Made by a program: the position numbers and the translations under genes. The notes under the pieces are model-generated. The model worked only from the letters and a program-made list of their open reading frames with translations. It did not search any database and was not told the origin of the DNA. From contig NZVW01000068.1 in NCBI GenBank assembly GCA_002697475.1, forward strand, positions 1-21,286: a stretch of DNA of 21,286 bases. Direction: 5' to 3'. The stretch is from Aquimarina sp. GTDB lineage: Bacteria > Bacteroidota > Bacteroidia > Flavobacteriales > Flavobacteriaceae. Positions within the stretch are counted from its first letter, which is position 1. Each line of letters starts with the position of its first letter. Of the stretch, positions 1 through 8,102 are shown one piece after another.

Positions 1-52
1 CAATAACAGATGAAAATGATATCATCATAATAAATACGTAAATAAACTTCAT
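1..52 (-). CDS. Start of an unrecognised exported or membrane protein (partial)
   Basis: An ATG at 52-50 on the minus strand opens a frame that stays open to the window edge (17 codons). The visible residues, MKFIYVFIMMISFSSVI, consist of one early Lys followed by a hydrophobic run, as in a signal peptide or a first membrane helix. A TAnnTTTG promoter box lies about 85 bases upstream on the same strand (139-146), which supports a real gene start here. The rest of the protein is outside the window, so no family can be named. It could still be a chance frame in AT-rich DNA. Confidence 0.45.
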   Translation of the reverse strand, partial: MKFIYVFIMMISFSSVI

Positions 53-138
53 ATTGTATTATATTCTCTAGATTATGATAACGATAAAAACCACAATAGC
101 GTATACATATTCCAGTAAGTAATCAATTTTTCCTGATG

Positions 139-146
139 CAAATGTA
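139..146 (-). promoter_or_regulatory. Candidate Bacteroidota -7 promoter box for the gene at the left edge
   Basis: On the minus strand 146-139 reads TACATTTG, an exact match to TAnnTTTG. A TTG that might serve as the -33 element lies at 164-162, but the 15-nt spacer is shorter than the usual 17-23. It would give a 5' leader of about 80 nt for the partial gene starting at 52. Confidence 0.35.
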
Positions 147-256
147 ATAATAATTGAATTACAATATCTTAAATAATCAAACAGGTCGATTATCTAACCA
201 ATAAAATCTTTTAACTTTTGCTATGAGACATAACAACAAATTTATATTTTAAGGCC

Positions 257-853
257 GTGAAAGACATTCTTAACAAATATATCCCAGAAAGATCTGTTGA
301 TATGGCTTTTCAGCTTATTGTAAGTTGCGAAGTGTATTTGAAAATTGTAAATGAAAGAAAGACCAGGCATGGTGATTATAGAAGAATGCCGGATGGGAGG
401 CACCAAATAACAGTTAATGCTTCTTTAAATAAATACAGGTTTTTAATCACACTGGTTCATGAAATAGCACATCTTGTAGCTTTCCAAAAGTATGGTAGAT
501 ACATTAAACCCCATGGGATAGAGTGGAAGAGAACTTTTCAACAATTGATGTTACCATTTATTAACCCGGAGGTTTTTCCTTCTAAGATTTTACCTGTGAT
601 TGCTAATCATTTTAAAAACCCAAAAGCAAGCAGCGATACAGATGAGAAATTGTCTTTGGTGTTAAAACAATTTGACCCGGACAATGATAAAAATTATATC
701 TTTGAGTTGCCTTATGGAAGTACTTTTCGAATATATAACGGGAAGATTTTCCGTAAAGGAAATAAGAAAATAAAACGCTACGAATGCGTGGAGTTAAGTT
801 CGGGTAGAGTGTACCTTTTTAATCCCAATGCTGAAGTAGAACTACTACGATAA
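257..853 (+). CDS. SprT-like zinc metalloprotease domain protein
   Basis: A 198-aa protein with a SprT-like metallopeptidase fold. The zinc-binding HEIAH lies at residues 68-72, and a PHGIEW segment near residue 86 supplies a plausible third ligand, as in the SprT/Spartan group. The C-terminal part is basic (KGNKKIKRYEC) and lacks the CxxC zinc ribbon of some relatives. The SprT-like family includes Spartan, which degrades DNA-protein crosslinks, but bacterial members like this one are mostly uncharacterised, so the substrate is unknown. The only start codon after the upstream in-frame stop (224-226) is the GTG at 257. A near-match to the -7 box (AACTTTTG, 213-220) lies upstream. manC follows after 2 nt, so the two are probably cotranscribed. 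The family call is firm; the function is not. Confidence 0.85.
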   Translation: MKDILNKYIPERSVDMAFQLIVSCEVYLKIVNERKTRHGDYRRMPDGRHQITVNASLNKYRFLITLVHEIAHLVAFQKYGRYIKPHGIEWKRTFQQLMLPFINPEVFPSKILPVIANHFKNPKASSDTDEKLSLVLKQFDPDNDKNYIFELPYGSTFRIYNGKIFRKGNKKIKRYECVELSSGRVYLFNPNAEVELLR

Positions 854-855
854 TT

Positions 856-1932
856 ATGAATAAAAACTATTACGCCATTTTAATGGCAGGAGGAGTTGGA
901 TCAAGATTTTGGCCTGTAAGTACTACTGAATTTCCTAAACAATTTCATGATATGTTGGGGACAGGCGATACTTTAATCCAAAAAACCTTTAAGAGACTAT
1001 CAAAACTAATCCCAAAGGAGAACATTTTTATACTTACAAATGAAAGATATAATGACCTTGTCTTAGACCAATTGCCAGAAATAGATCAAAGACAAGTAGT
1101 TACAGAACCAGCAATGCGTAACACAGCACCTTGTATTTTATACGCCTCTATGAAAATACAAAAAGAGAACCCAGAGGCTGTTATGGTAGTTGCACCAAGT
1201 GATCATTGGATAGAGGATGAAGATGCATTTATTTCAGATCTTAAACAATCTTTTGAGGCTTGCTCTACAAAAGATATGTTAATGACTTTGGGGATAAAAC
1301 CTACATTTCCTAATACCGGATATGGTTATATTCAGTACAATCAAGATACGGGTAGTATTAAAGAAGTAGCTCAGTTTACTGAAAAACCAAACTATGAAAC
1401 AGCTAAGGCATTTGTTGAAGCTGGAAATTATCTATGGAATGCAGGTATCTTTATTTGGAGTGTAAAGAGCATTTTAAAAGCATTTGCCATATATCAAAAG
1501 GATATGACCGCACTTTTTGAAATGGGTTCTTCGGTCTACAATACTAAAAAAGAGAAAGAGTTTATAACTCTTAATTACACTTCCGCAGAAAATATCTCAA
1601 TAGATTATGCAATTCTGGAGAAGGCAGATAACGTTTATGTATTACCGGCTACTTTTGACTGGAATGACCTGGGTACCTGGGGATCTTTATATGATAAGCT
1701 TGAAAAGAATCAAGATAATAACGCCGTAGTCAAAGCAAGAGTTTTGGGAGAAGACGCTTCAGGAAACATGATCAGGACAGAAAATGACAAAATTGTTGTC
1801 ATTGACGGACTTAAAGATTATATCATCGTGGATAAATCCGACGTGCTTATGATTTATCCCAAAAATAAAGAACAGGATATTAAGCAGGTTTTAGCCAAAG
1901 TGAAAGAAACTTTTGGTGAAAAATATAGTTAG
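856..1932 (+). CDS. manC: Mannose-1-phosphate guanylyltransferase
   Basis: Cytoplasmic enzyme that makes GDP-mannose from mannose 1-phosphate and GTP, feeding polysaccharide, LPS or glycan synthesis. The nucleotidyltransferase signature MAGGVGSRFWP is at residues 10-20, followed by FPKQF (26-30), the metal-binding region VAPSDHW (112-118), and the product-side motifs FTEKPN and LWNAGIFIW. At 358 aa it is the short, monofunctional form without the C-terminal phosphomannose isomerase domain of bifunctional AlgA/ManC proteins. It starts 2 nt after the SprT-like gene and ends 9 nt before the DUF389 gene, so it lies in the middle of a likely three-gene transcript. No polysaccharide cluster adjoins it, which suggests a general supply role for GDP-mannose. 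Confidence 0.95.
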   Translation: MNKNYYAILMAGGVGSRFWPVSTTEFPKQFHDMLGTGDTLIQKTFKRLSKLIPKENIFILTNERYNDLVLDQLPEIDQRQVVTEPAMRNTAPCILYASMKIQKENPEAVMVVAPSDHWIEDEDAFISDLKQSFEACSTKDMLMTLGIKPTFPNTGYGYIQYNQDTGSIKEVAQFTEKPNYETAKAFVEAGNYLWNAGIFIWSVKSILKAFAIYQKDMTALFEMGSSVYNTKKEKEFITLNYTSAENISIDYAILEKADNVYVLPATFDWNDLGTWGSLYDKLEKNQDNNAVVKARVLGEDASGNMIRTENDKIVVIDGLKDYIIVDKSDVLMIYPKNKEQDIKQVLAKVKETFGEKYS

Positions 1933-1941
1933 CAAAATAAG

Positions 1942-3390
1942 ATGGAAGAAAATCAAAATCAGCCACAAATGTCTCAGGACGATATGGCGGAGTCTGTAAA
2001 AAGAGACGCCAAAGGATTATTTGAAAGTATAAGCATTTTTCTTAGTGAGTTACTCGATATTCGTTCTCAAACGGATAAAGATCGCACCGTAGAGGATGTT
2101 AAGTCTGATATTCCTTTTAAAGGTCATAATGCATGGATTCTTATATTTTCAATATTTGTAGCTTCTATAGGGTTAAACGTTAGTAGTACAGCGGTAGTCA
2201 TAGGAGCGATGCTTATATCTCCATTAATGGGGCCAATTGTAGGTGTGGGACTATCTATTGCTATCAATGACATAGATACTTTAAGAAGATCTTTAGTTAA
2301 CTTAGGAGTTATGGTAGGCTTAAGTGTATTTGCTGCTACGTTTTACTTTCTGGTTTCTCCGCTTACAGAATTAACTCCGGAGCTTGAAGCAAGGACAGCA
2401 CCTACGGTTTTAGATGTACTGGTTGCCATATTTGGGGGATTAGCGCTCATAGTGGCCAAATCTAAAAAAGGTACAATGCCTAACGCTATTGCCGGAGTAG
2501 CCATTGCTACGGCTCTGATGCCTCCCTTATGTACTGTAGGGTATGGTATTGCCGTTTGGGAGCCTGATTTCTTTCTAGGAGCACTATATTTATTTAGTAT
2601 CAACGCAATTTTTATAGCGTTATCAACCTTTATTGTTGCTAAGCTGCTTAGGTTTCCTATGATCAGGTACGCTAATTCTGCTAAACGTAAAAGGATTGCA
2701 CGTATTGCATCATTTGTAGCCATTATAGCGATCATACCGGCAATTTATACATTTGTTAATGTACTTAGAGAAAGTAATAGTTTACGTGACTATAAAAAGT
2801 TTTTGGCTGACGAAATAGAACAAAATGAAGCCCTTTATATGCGAAAGGATTTTTATGATTACAATAATAAAACAATCAGATTATATTTTGATGGCGAAAT
2901 ACCGGAAGCTACGGTAAGTGATCTTAAAAATGAAATCAAAAAATATGCTCATATCAATGACTTTCAACTTAGTATTAATGGTAATAAGTCCAGAGGTATT
3001 GATCAAATTTCTAAAGCTTATGACAGGTCGATTGAGGAGTTAAATCGTCTACAGGCAGAAAATGATAAGCTGTTAGATCAGATTGAAGACCTGCAAATTC
3101 AAATGGCTGCACTTGAGGTAGAATTAAAGAAAGTTAATGAATCCTCATCAGGAAATTTGATTCCCTATTCTGGGGTCGCTAAAGATGCTAAGATTCGTTT
3201 TCCTGATTTATCAGAGTTAGGATACGGAGAAGTATTGCAATCTAATTTTCTAAAAGTAGATACGGTCAAAGTTATATTCCCAGTATGGAAGTTTAAAGTG
3301 TCTGATAGTCTTAACAGGATTAGAAACACTAATCTTAGAGAATGGATAACTAAGGAACTAAAAGTAGATACACTTTTGGTTAAACAATAA
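1942..3390 (+). CDS. DUF389 membrane protein with a C-terminal coiled coil
   Basis: A 482-aa integral membrane protein. Residues about 65-275 hold the DUF389 hydrophobic domain, including the conserved GAMLISPLMGPI (88-99) and GVAIATALMPPL (185-196). The last helix ends near residue 274. A soluble region follows with a strongly predicted coiled coil at about 362-399 (repeating Leu/Ile with Glu, Gln and Lys) and a globular C-terminal end. DUF389 proteins are widespread but have no established biochemical function; transport or channel activity is sometimes guessed. The acidic, Gln-rich N-terminus (about 60 residues) looks cytoplasmic. It is the last gene of the SprT-manC-DUF389 run and stops just before a bidirectional terminator. 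Confidence 0.9.
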   Translation: MEENQNQPQMSQDDMAESVKRDAKGLFESISIFLSELLDIRSQTDKDRTVEDVKSDIPFKGHNAWILIFSIFVASIGLNVSSTAVVIGAMLISPLMGPIVGVGLSIAINDIDTLRRSLVNLGVMVGLSVFAATFYFLVSPLTELTPELEARTAPTVLDVLVAIFGGLALIVAKSKKGTMPNAIAGVAIATALMPPLCTVGYGIAVWEPDFFLGALYLFSINAIFIALSTFIVAKLLRFPMIRYANSAKRKRIARIASFVAIIAIIPAIYTFVNVLRESNSLRDYKKFLADEIEQNEALYMRKDFYDYNNKTIRLYFDGEIPEATVSDLKNEIKKYAHINDFQLSINGNKSRGIDQISKAYDRSIEELNRLQAENDKLLDQIEDLQIQMAALEVELKKVNESSSGNLIPYSGVAKDAKIRFPDLSELGYGEVLQSNFLKVDTVKVIFPVWKFKVSDSLNRIRNTNLREWITKELKVDTLLVKQ

Positions 3391-3415
3391 AAAGTAGAAT
3401 ATTTTAAAAATACTA

Positions 3416-3461
3416 AAGAGAGGTACTACAACCCCTTAAGTTGTGCCTCTCTTACTTTTTG
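3416..3461. terminator. Bidirectional terminator between the DUF389 gene and mlaF
   Basis: AAGAGAGG (3416-3423) pairs with CCTCTCTT (3446-3453), and an inner pair ACAAC (3428-3432)/GTTGT (3440-3444) extends the hairpin. On the plus strand TACTTTTT follows; on the minus strand a T-rich run (complement of about 3397-3415) follows. It can therefore end both convergent transcripts. Most of the hairpin lies inside the last codons and stop of the ATPase gene (stop at 3428-3426). Confidence 0.75.
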
Positions 3462-4190
3462 GAATAAATTAGAAGAATAAACAAAATCTGTTACAGCCTC
3501 ATTATCTGTTTTAAATATTTGCGTTTTATCTCCCTCCCATTCTAAATTACCATTCTTAAGAAATACAATCTTTTCACCAATTTCCATCACTGAGTTCATA
3601 TCGTGTGTATTAATCACCGTGGTGATGTCGTAGTCGATAGTGATTTCCTGAATTAGATTGTCAATAACAGTAGCAGTTTTAGGATCTAGCCCGGAATTTG
3701 GTTCATCACAAAATAAATATTTTGGCCGGGTTACGATCGCACGTGCTATAGCAACTCTTTTTTGCATACCACCACTAATTTCAGAAGGTAATTTTTTATT
3801 CGCATTGTCAAGGTTTACACGATCAAGAGCTTCGTTAACGCGATGTAACATTTCATCTTTTTTCTGTCTTGTAAACATTTTTAAAGGAAACATTACATTC
3901 TCTTCTACAGTCATAGAGTCAAAAAGAGCACTTCCTTGAAAGACCATACCCATTTTTTCTCTTAATGCTCTTTGATCTTCTTCATCAAGTTCAGAATAAG
4001 CTTCTCCATCATAGCATATTTTTCCTTTCTCCGGCTTAAATAGCCCCAACATACATTTTAAGAAAACTGTTTTACCACTTCCGCTGGTACCAATAATCAG
4101 GTTTGTTTTTCCTCTACTAAATGTTGTTGTAATTCCCTTTAGAATTTCTTCGCCATTAAAGGCCTTATGTAAATCAAAAACTTCTATCAT
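3426..4190 (-). CDS. mlaF: MlaF-like ABC transporter ATP-binding protein
   Basis: A 254-aa cytoplasmic ATPase subunit of a MlaE/MlaF-type lipid transporter, which moves phospholipid between the inner and outer membrane in Gram-negative bacteria. All ABC motifs are present: Walker A GTSGSGKT (34-41), Q-loop around Gln85 (MVFQGSALF), signature SGGMQKR (139-145), Walker B YLFCDEP with Asp162-Glu163, D-loop GLDP, and the switch His197 (NTHDM). The SGGMQKR form of the signature and the sequence GSALFDSMTVEENV are typical of the Mla/Ttg2A/Mkl group rather than of sugar or metal transporters. The start codon overlaps the mlaE stop by 4 nt (ATGA), so the two are translationally coupled. No MCE-domain (MlaD) gene is in the window. 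Confidence 0.9.
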   Translation of the reverse strand: MIEVFDLHKAFNGEEILKGITTTFSRGKTNLIIGTSGSGKTVFLKCMLGLFKPEKGKICYDGEAYSELDEEDQRALREKMGMVFQGSALFDSMTVEENVMFPLKMFTRQKKDEMLHRVNEALDRVNLDNANKKLPSEISGGMQKRVAIARAIVTRPKYLFCDEPNSGLDPKTATVIDNLIQEITIDYDITTVINTHDMNSVMEIGEKIVFLKNGNLEWEGDKTQIFKTDNEAVTDFVYSSNLFQKVREAQLKGL

Positions 4191-4927
4191 TGGCTTAGTA
4201 GTAACTGGGTGATAATGTAATTAGAAATAATGATAACAACTGTAGTCCAGACAAATGCAGATGTACTTGCTTTACCCACTTCTAACGCTCCTCCTTTCAT
4301 ATAGTATCCGTGAAATGAAGGTATTGTTGCTAATAAGAAGGCAAAAAAGAACGTTTTGATAAAGGCATATACCAGATGAAAAGGAATGAATTCCTCTCGT
4401 AAACCTGACAAGAATTCTGTACTCGAAACAAAGCCTCCGTATACCCCTGCAACATAAGCTCCAAGTATACCCATGAACATAGCAATTGCAATAACAAAAG
4501 GGTAAGTAAGCATCGCTATTATTTTGGGGAAAACCAGATAATTAAGAGAGTTGATACCCATGACTTCAAGGGCATCAATTTGCTCCGTAACTCTCATAGT
4601 ACCTATACTTGATGTAATGAAAGATCCAACTTTACCCGCCATAATAACGGATATAAACGTTGGGGCAAACTCTAATATCACGGATTGCCTGGAGGCAAAG
4701 GCTATTAAGTTTTTAGGAATTAGTGGGCTTGTAAGATTTAAGGCAGTCTGAATAGCCACTACAGCTCCAATAAAGAAAGCTAAAAATATGGTGATCCCTA
4801 AGGAACCAATAATTAGATCGTCAATTTCTTTGAAAATAAGGGTTTTTAAAACGGATCTTTTAGTCATTCGACTAAAGACTCCCTTAAGCATTAAAACATA
4901 TCTGCCAATATCGTCAAGATAGAACAT
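4187..4927 (-). CDS. mlaE: MlaE-like ABC transporter permease
   Basis: A 246-aa inner-membrane permease of the MlaE family, partner of the ATPase encoded directly downstream. Hydrophobic helices run through most of the protein. The family hallmark EQIDALEVMGINSLNYLV, the coupling segment that contacts the ATPase, sits at about residues 117-134, and MAGKVGSFITSSIGTMRV just before it is also typical. The length matches the usual 240-270 aa. The start at 4927 is the first ATG of the frame. The gene is divergent from the PafA gene, and the palindrome at 4995-5012 offers a promoter box for it, giving a leader of roughly 70 nt. The substrate is probably phospholipid, by family. Confidence 0.9.
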   Translation of the reverse strand: MFYLDDIGRYVLMLKGVFSRMTKRSVLKTLIFKEIDDLIIGSLGITIFLAFFIGAVVAIQTALNLTSPLIPKNLIAFASRQSVILEFAPTFISVIMAGKVGSFITSSIGTMRVTEQIDALEVMGINSLNYLVFPKIIAMLTYPFVIAIAMFMGILGAYVAGVYGGFVSSTEFLSGLREEFIPFHLVYAFIKTFFFAFLLATIPSFHGYYMKGGALEVGKASTSAFVWTTVVIIISNYIITQLLLSQ

Positions 4928-4994
4928 AGAGTAACGTTAGTACGGCTAAAATAGAAAAAAAAATATGTAGAGCATTTAACCTTATATTAAAGTT

Positions 4995-5012
4995 TTACTT
5001 TTGCAAAAGTAA
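4995..5012. promoter_or_regulatory. 18-bp perfect palindrome carrying divergent -7 boxes (pafA / mlaE)
   Basis: TTACTTTTGCAAAAGTAA is a perfect palindrome. It contains TACTTTTG on the plus strand (4996-5003) and the same TACTTTTG on the minus strand (5011-5004), each an exact TAnnTTTG match. The plus box would start transcription about 35-40 nt before the PafA start at 5046; the minus box faces mlaE at 4927. No well-spaced TTG -33 element is visible on either side. The palindrome could also be a binding site for a dimeric regulator. Confidence 0.6.
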
Positions 5013-5045
5013 TAAATTGGGCAATTGTAATATTTAGTACAAGAA

Positions 5046-6683
5046 ATGAAGTTAGTTTTGAATTGGTTTTTAGGTCTTTTTGTTGTGGCGATATCTTTTG
5101 GTCAGGATCAAAATTTAGAAAGTGCTAATCCTAAATTAGTGATTGGAATCGTTGTTGATCAAATGCGCTATGATTATTTAACCAGATTTTATAACCATTT
5201 TGGGGATAGAGGTTTTAAGAGATTAGTAAGTGAAGGGTATAATTGTAAAAACAATCATTTTAACTATGTACCTACATATACAGGTCCTGGACATGCATCA
5301 GTGTACACAGGAACTACACCAGCTAATCACGGGATCATTTCAAACAGCTGGTATGATAAATTCAGTAAAAAGATACAGTATTGTGCCTATGATCCAACGG
5401 TTAAACCTGTAGGGACTACTAATCAGGGAGAAACTATGTCTCCCAGAAAAATGCTTACAACTACTGTAACTGATCAAAATAGACTACATACACAATTTAA
5501 AGGAAAAACAATAGGCGTATCTCTAAAGGATAGAGGAGCAGTGTTACCTGCTGGTCATACGGCAAATGCGGCATATTGGTTTAGAGGAAAGAATGAAGGA
5601 AACTGGATAACAAGTGATTATTATATTAGTGAATTGCCACAATGGGTTATTAATTTTAATAAATCAAATAGAGCAGAGAGTTATTTAAAAGAGTGGAGTA
5701 CATTAAAACCTATCGAAACATATGTAGAGAGTGGTGACGATGATAATAGCTTTGAAGGCGGTTTTAGAGGAAAGGAAAAAGCTGTTTTTCCTTATGATCT
5801 TAATACCCTTAAAATGCAGAACGGGGGATACGATATCATTAAATCTACACCTTATGGGAATAGTCTTACTACAGATTTTGCCTTAGCGGCTCTAAAAGGA
5901 GAATCTCTGGGATCAGATAACATTACCGACTTTTTAACCATTAGTTATTCCAGTACGGATTATGTGGGGCATAACTTTGGAGTAAATTCAAAAGAAGTCC
6001 AGGATACCTACATACGCTTAGATGATGAAATAGCAAGACTACTTGATGCTCTGGATACGCTTGTAGGAAAAGGGGAGTATACAGTTTTTTTAACTGCAGA
6101 TCACGGTGCAGTTAACGTTCCTGCATATCTTAAGTCTGTTAAAATCCCTTCAGGCTATATTTACTCAAATACTTTTATGAAAAGTATCGAAAGTTTTGTG
6201 AAAACAAAATTCAAATCAGATAGTCTTATCGAAAATATCTCTAACAATCAGATTTTCTTCAATTACAAAAATTTAGAGTTGAATAAAATTGATCCTTCAA
6301 AGCTTCAGAAAGCACTATTGAGTTTTATTATTCAGCAAGATAATGTGGATAAGGTTTTTACCAGAGATCAAATGGAGTCTGTAGATTTTACTGAAGGAGT
6401 AGCAAGCCTAATTCAAGAAGGATTTCATCAAAAAAGAAGTGGAGACGTATTCTTTGTTTTTGATCCTGCATATATTATATATTCTCAAACCGGATCAACT
6501 CATGGTAGCGGACTTACTTATGATACTCACGCTCCACTATTGTTTTTTGGAAAAGGCATAAAGAAAGGCAGTACAGTGCAGAAAACTCAGATTGATGATA
6601 TAGCTCCTACTATTTCAGCTCTTTTAGGGATTGCGTTCCCAAATGGAGCTACCGGTGATGTACTTTCAGAAGTACTAGAGTAG
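5046..6683 (+). CDS. pafA: PafA-type secreted alkaline phosphatase
   Basis: A 545-aa alkaline phosphatase superfamily enzyme that hydrolyses phosphate monoesters outside the cytoplasm. A signal peptide (residues 1-19, ending ISFG before Gln) directs export. The catalytic set agrees with what I recall for Elizabethkingia PafA: metal ligands Asp38, Asp305, His309, Asp352, His353 and His486, nucleophile Thr79 in PTYTGPGHA, Asn100, and a KDR motif at 161-163 equivalent to Lys162/Arg164. PafA enzymes act on a broad range of phosphomonoesters and supply phosphate from organic compounds. No T9SS sorting domain is present, so a periplasmic or lipid-anchored location is more likely than secretion into the medium. 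The 3' end overlaps the convergent glycosyltransferase gene by 9 nt. Confidence 0.92.
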   Translation: MKLVLNWFLGLFVVAISFGQDQNLESANPKLVIGIVVDQMRYDYLTRFYNHFGDRGFKRLVSEGYNCKNNHFNYVPTYTGPGHASVYTGTTPANHGIISNSWYDKFSKKIQYCAYDPTVKPVGTTNQGETMSPRKMLTTTVTDQNRLHTQFKGKTIGVSLKDRGAVLPAGHTANAAYWFRGKNEGNWITSDYYISELPQWVINFNKSNRAESYLKEWSTLKPIETYVESGDDDNSFEGGFRGKEKAVFPYDLNTLKMQNGGYDIIKSTPYGNSLTTDFALAALKGESLGSDNITDFLTISYSSTDYVGHNFGVNSKEVQDTYIRLDDEIARLLDALDTLVGKGEYTVFLTADHGAVNVPAYLKSVKIPSGYIYSNTFMKSIESFVKTKFKSDSLIENISNNQIFFNYKNLELNKIDPSKLQKALLSFIIQQDNVDKVFTRDQMESVDFTEGVASLIQEGFHQKRSGDVFFVFDPAYIIYSQTGSTHGSGLTYDTHAPLLFFGKGIKKGSTVQKTQIDDIAPTISALLGIAFPNGATGDVLSEVLE

Positions 6684-7523
6684 TTTTTCCTTCATCTTTT
6701 TCCAGCGAAGTTTTCGTATGAATTCACCTTCTTTTTCGGATACAAGAAAGGGTAGATTGGCTTTTTTTGCTTGGAAATAGCCTTTTATATAATCTAGGAA
6801 AAATAGAGGTTTTCTTTTCAAGAGCGCAAGCTTCAAAGAGGCAATTATTGTTATAATCAAGCCATAGCGCAATCTGTAAAACGCCTCACCTTGTTTATAT
6901 TTTGCTTTCTTGTTATATGTTTTACCAGTTGGTTTAAGATGTTTGACTTTAAGTTTTTTGTCTGTAACTATTTGCCAATTATGATATTGAGCCAATAATT
7001 CATCTACTGTGTCCCAACCCATTGAAGTCTTTAATCCTCCAATATCTTTAAAGCAATTTTTACGGTATGCTTTTAAAGCACCCCTTACATGATCTTCATT
7101 GGTGAGGTTCTCTAAAGTCCATTCACCGTTCTTGTCAATAAAACAAAATCCTCCTACTAAGCCTATCCGATCATCTTTTTTAAAATAACTGATTATGGTT
7201 TCTATATAATTCTCAGGAAAAATGAGATCTGCATCAAACTTGCATATAATATCATAATTTTCATCCAGTTCGTTAAGTCCTGCATTAAATGCATTGATAA
7301 CTTTACTCCCAGGAATATGCTCGCCGGAAGAACTAATATTCAGGATATTTAAGAATTTATTTTTAGCTATGTAACTCCTTATTATCTCTTCTGTTTTATC
7401 GGTAGAATTATCATTGACTACTAAGATTTTATCCGGAAGGATGGTTTGGTTACATAAGGATGCTAATGTGCTATGTATGTATTTTTCTTCGTTATGTGCA
7501 GGTATGATAATATAGACTCTCAA
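6675..7523 (-). CDS. Family 2 glycosyltransferase with a TTG start
   Basis: A 282-aa GT-A fold glycosyltransferase. The nucleotide-sugar site begins VYIIIPAHNEE (residues 3-13), followed by VVNDNSTDKT (35-44) and the metal-binding DAD at 97-99 (KFDADLIF). A hydrophobic segment at about 219-237 and a basic tail suggest membrane association, as in enzymes that glycosylate lipid carriers or lipids. The donor and acceptor cannot be read from the sequence. The reading frame begins at TTG (7523-7521). No in-frame ATG exists between the upstream methyltransferase stop and the conserved N-terminus, so TTG (or the preceding ATT) must be used. The frame is the same as the methyltransferase frame, separated by its TAA and four codons. 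Confidence 0.88.
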   Translation of the reverse strand: MRVYIIIPAHNEEKYIHSTLASLCNQTILPDKILVVNDNSTDKTEEIIRSYIAKNKFLNILNISSSGEHIPGSKVINAFNAGLNELDENYDIICKFDADLIFPENYIETIISYFKKDDRIGLVGGFCFIDKNGEWTLENLTNEDHVRGALKAYRKNCFKDIGGLKTSMGWDTVDELLAQYHNWQIVTDKKLKVKHLKPTGKTYNKKAKYKQGEAFYRLRYGLIITIIASLKLALLKRKPLFFLDYIKGYFQAKKANLPFLVSEKEGEFIRKLRWKKMKEKLL

Positions 7524-7535
7524 AATGGATAACCC

Positions 7536-8060
7536 TTATTTTTTCCTTTCGGCATATACAATATAATATCTTGGCGTAAAAAGTCTCAATAATGGTCTTA
7601 AACCTATTTTTTTTACAGGATGAGTCCATTTGCCACGGGCTTTAATTTCCCACCCGGCTTTTTCTAATAACCAATCAAATTGCCAGTCTTCGAACTCGTG
7701 GTAGTGCCTGTCCCAGGAATCAGTTTTGCTCTTATATGCTGCAGAAAACCATAATCTTAATGGAATAGAGGCCACTAATTTATCTGCCTTTATATTTTGG
7801 AGTACAGTAAAAGGTGAAAGAAGATGCTCAAATATTTCAAAAGCTGTCACAACATCTGAATCTACAGATTCAATAAACTCAGTATTAAGATCAAGATCTT
7901 CGCCCTTTGTATTAATCACAGTATATCCTGCCTTTTCCATATAAGGAACAAAAGGATTGTGTACACCGAGATCTAAAATTTTTGCAGGTGGAGTAATTTG
8001 GGCTGTCAAAAAATCAAGAGTATTTCTATATCTCTTATGCGGAAATTTTCCTTCGTACAT
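7536..8060 (-). CDS. Small class I SAM-dependent methyltransferase
   Basis: About 174 aa from the ATG at 8060. The Rossmann motif I region is AKILDLGVHNPF, where the usual GxG loop is replaced by a VHNP sequence; the acidic strand-2 end (GEDLDL) and the motif VTAFEIFEHLL fit a methyltransferase type 11/23-like fold. The C-terminal part contains DRHYHEFEDWQFDWLLEKAG, a pattern seen in many methyltransferase-like proteins of Bacteroidota. Upstream in-frame starts are a TTG at 8099 and an ATG at 8072. A promoter box at 8103-8110 would place the transcript start near 8098, which rules out the TTG; 8060 or 8072 remain. The substrate is unknown. It sits between the ketosynthase and glycosyltransferase genes, 12 nt before the latter. 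Confidence 0.8.
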   Translation of the reverse strand: MYEGKFPHKRYRNTLDFLTAQITPPAKILDLGVHNPFVPYMEKAGYTVINTKGEDLDLNTEFIESVDSDVVTAFEIFEHLLSPFTVLQNIKADKLVASIPLRLWFSAAYKSKTDSWDRHYHEFEDWQFDWLLEKAGWEIKARGKWTHPVKKIGLRPLLRLFTPRYYIVYAERKK

Positions 8061-8102
8061 GGTATTCAACATCAAGTTTTCGATCGTAAAAATATACAAT
8101 TA

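Noticed and set aside
2343..2735. 130-codon open frame on the minus strand inside the DUF389 gene
   Set aside because: It is antisense to a strongly conserved membrane-protein region and has no family features; a shadow frame.
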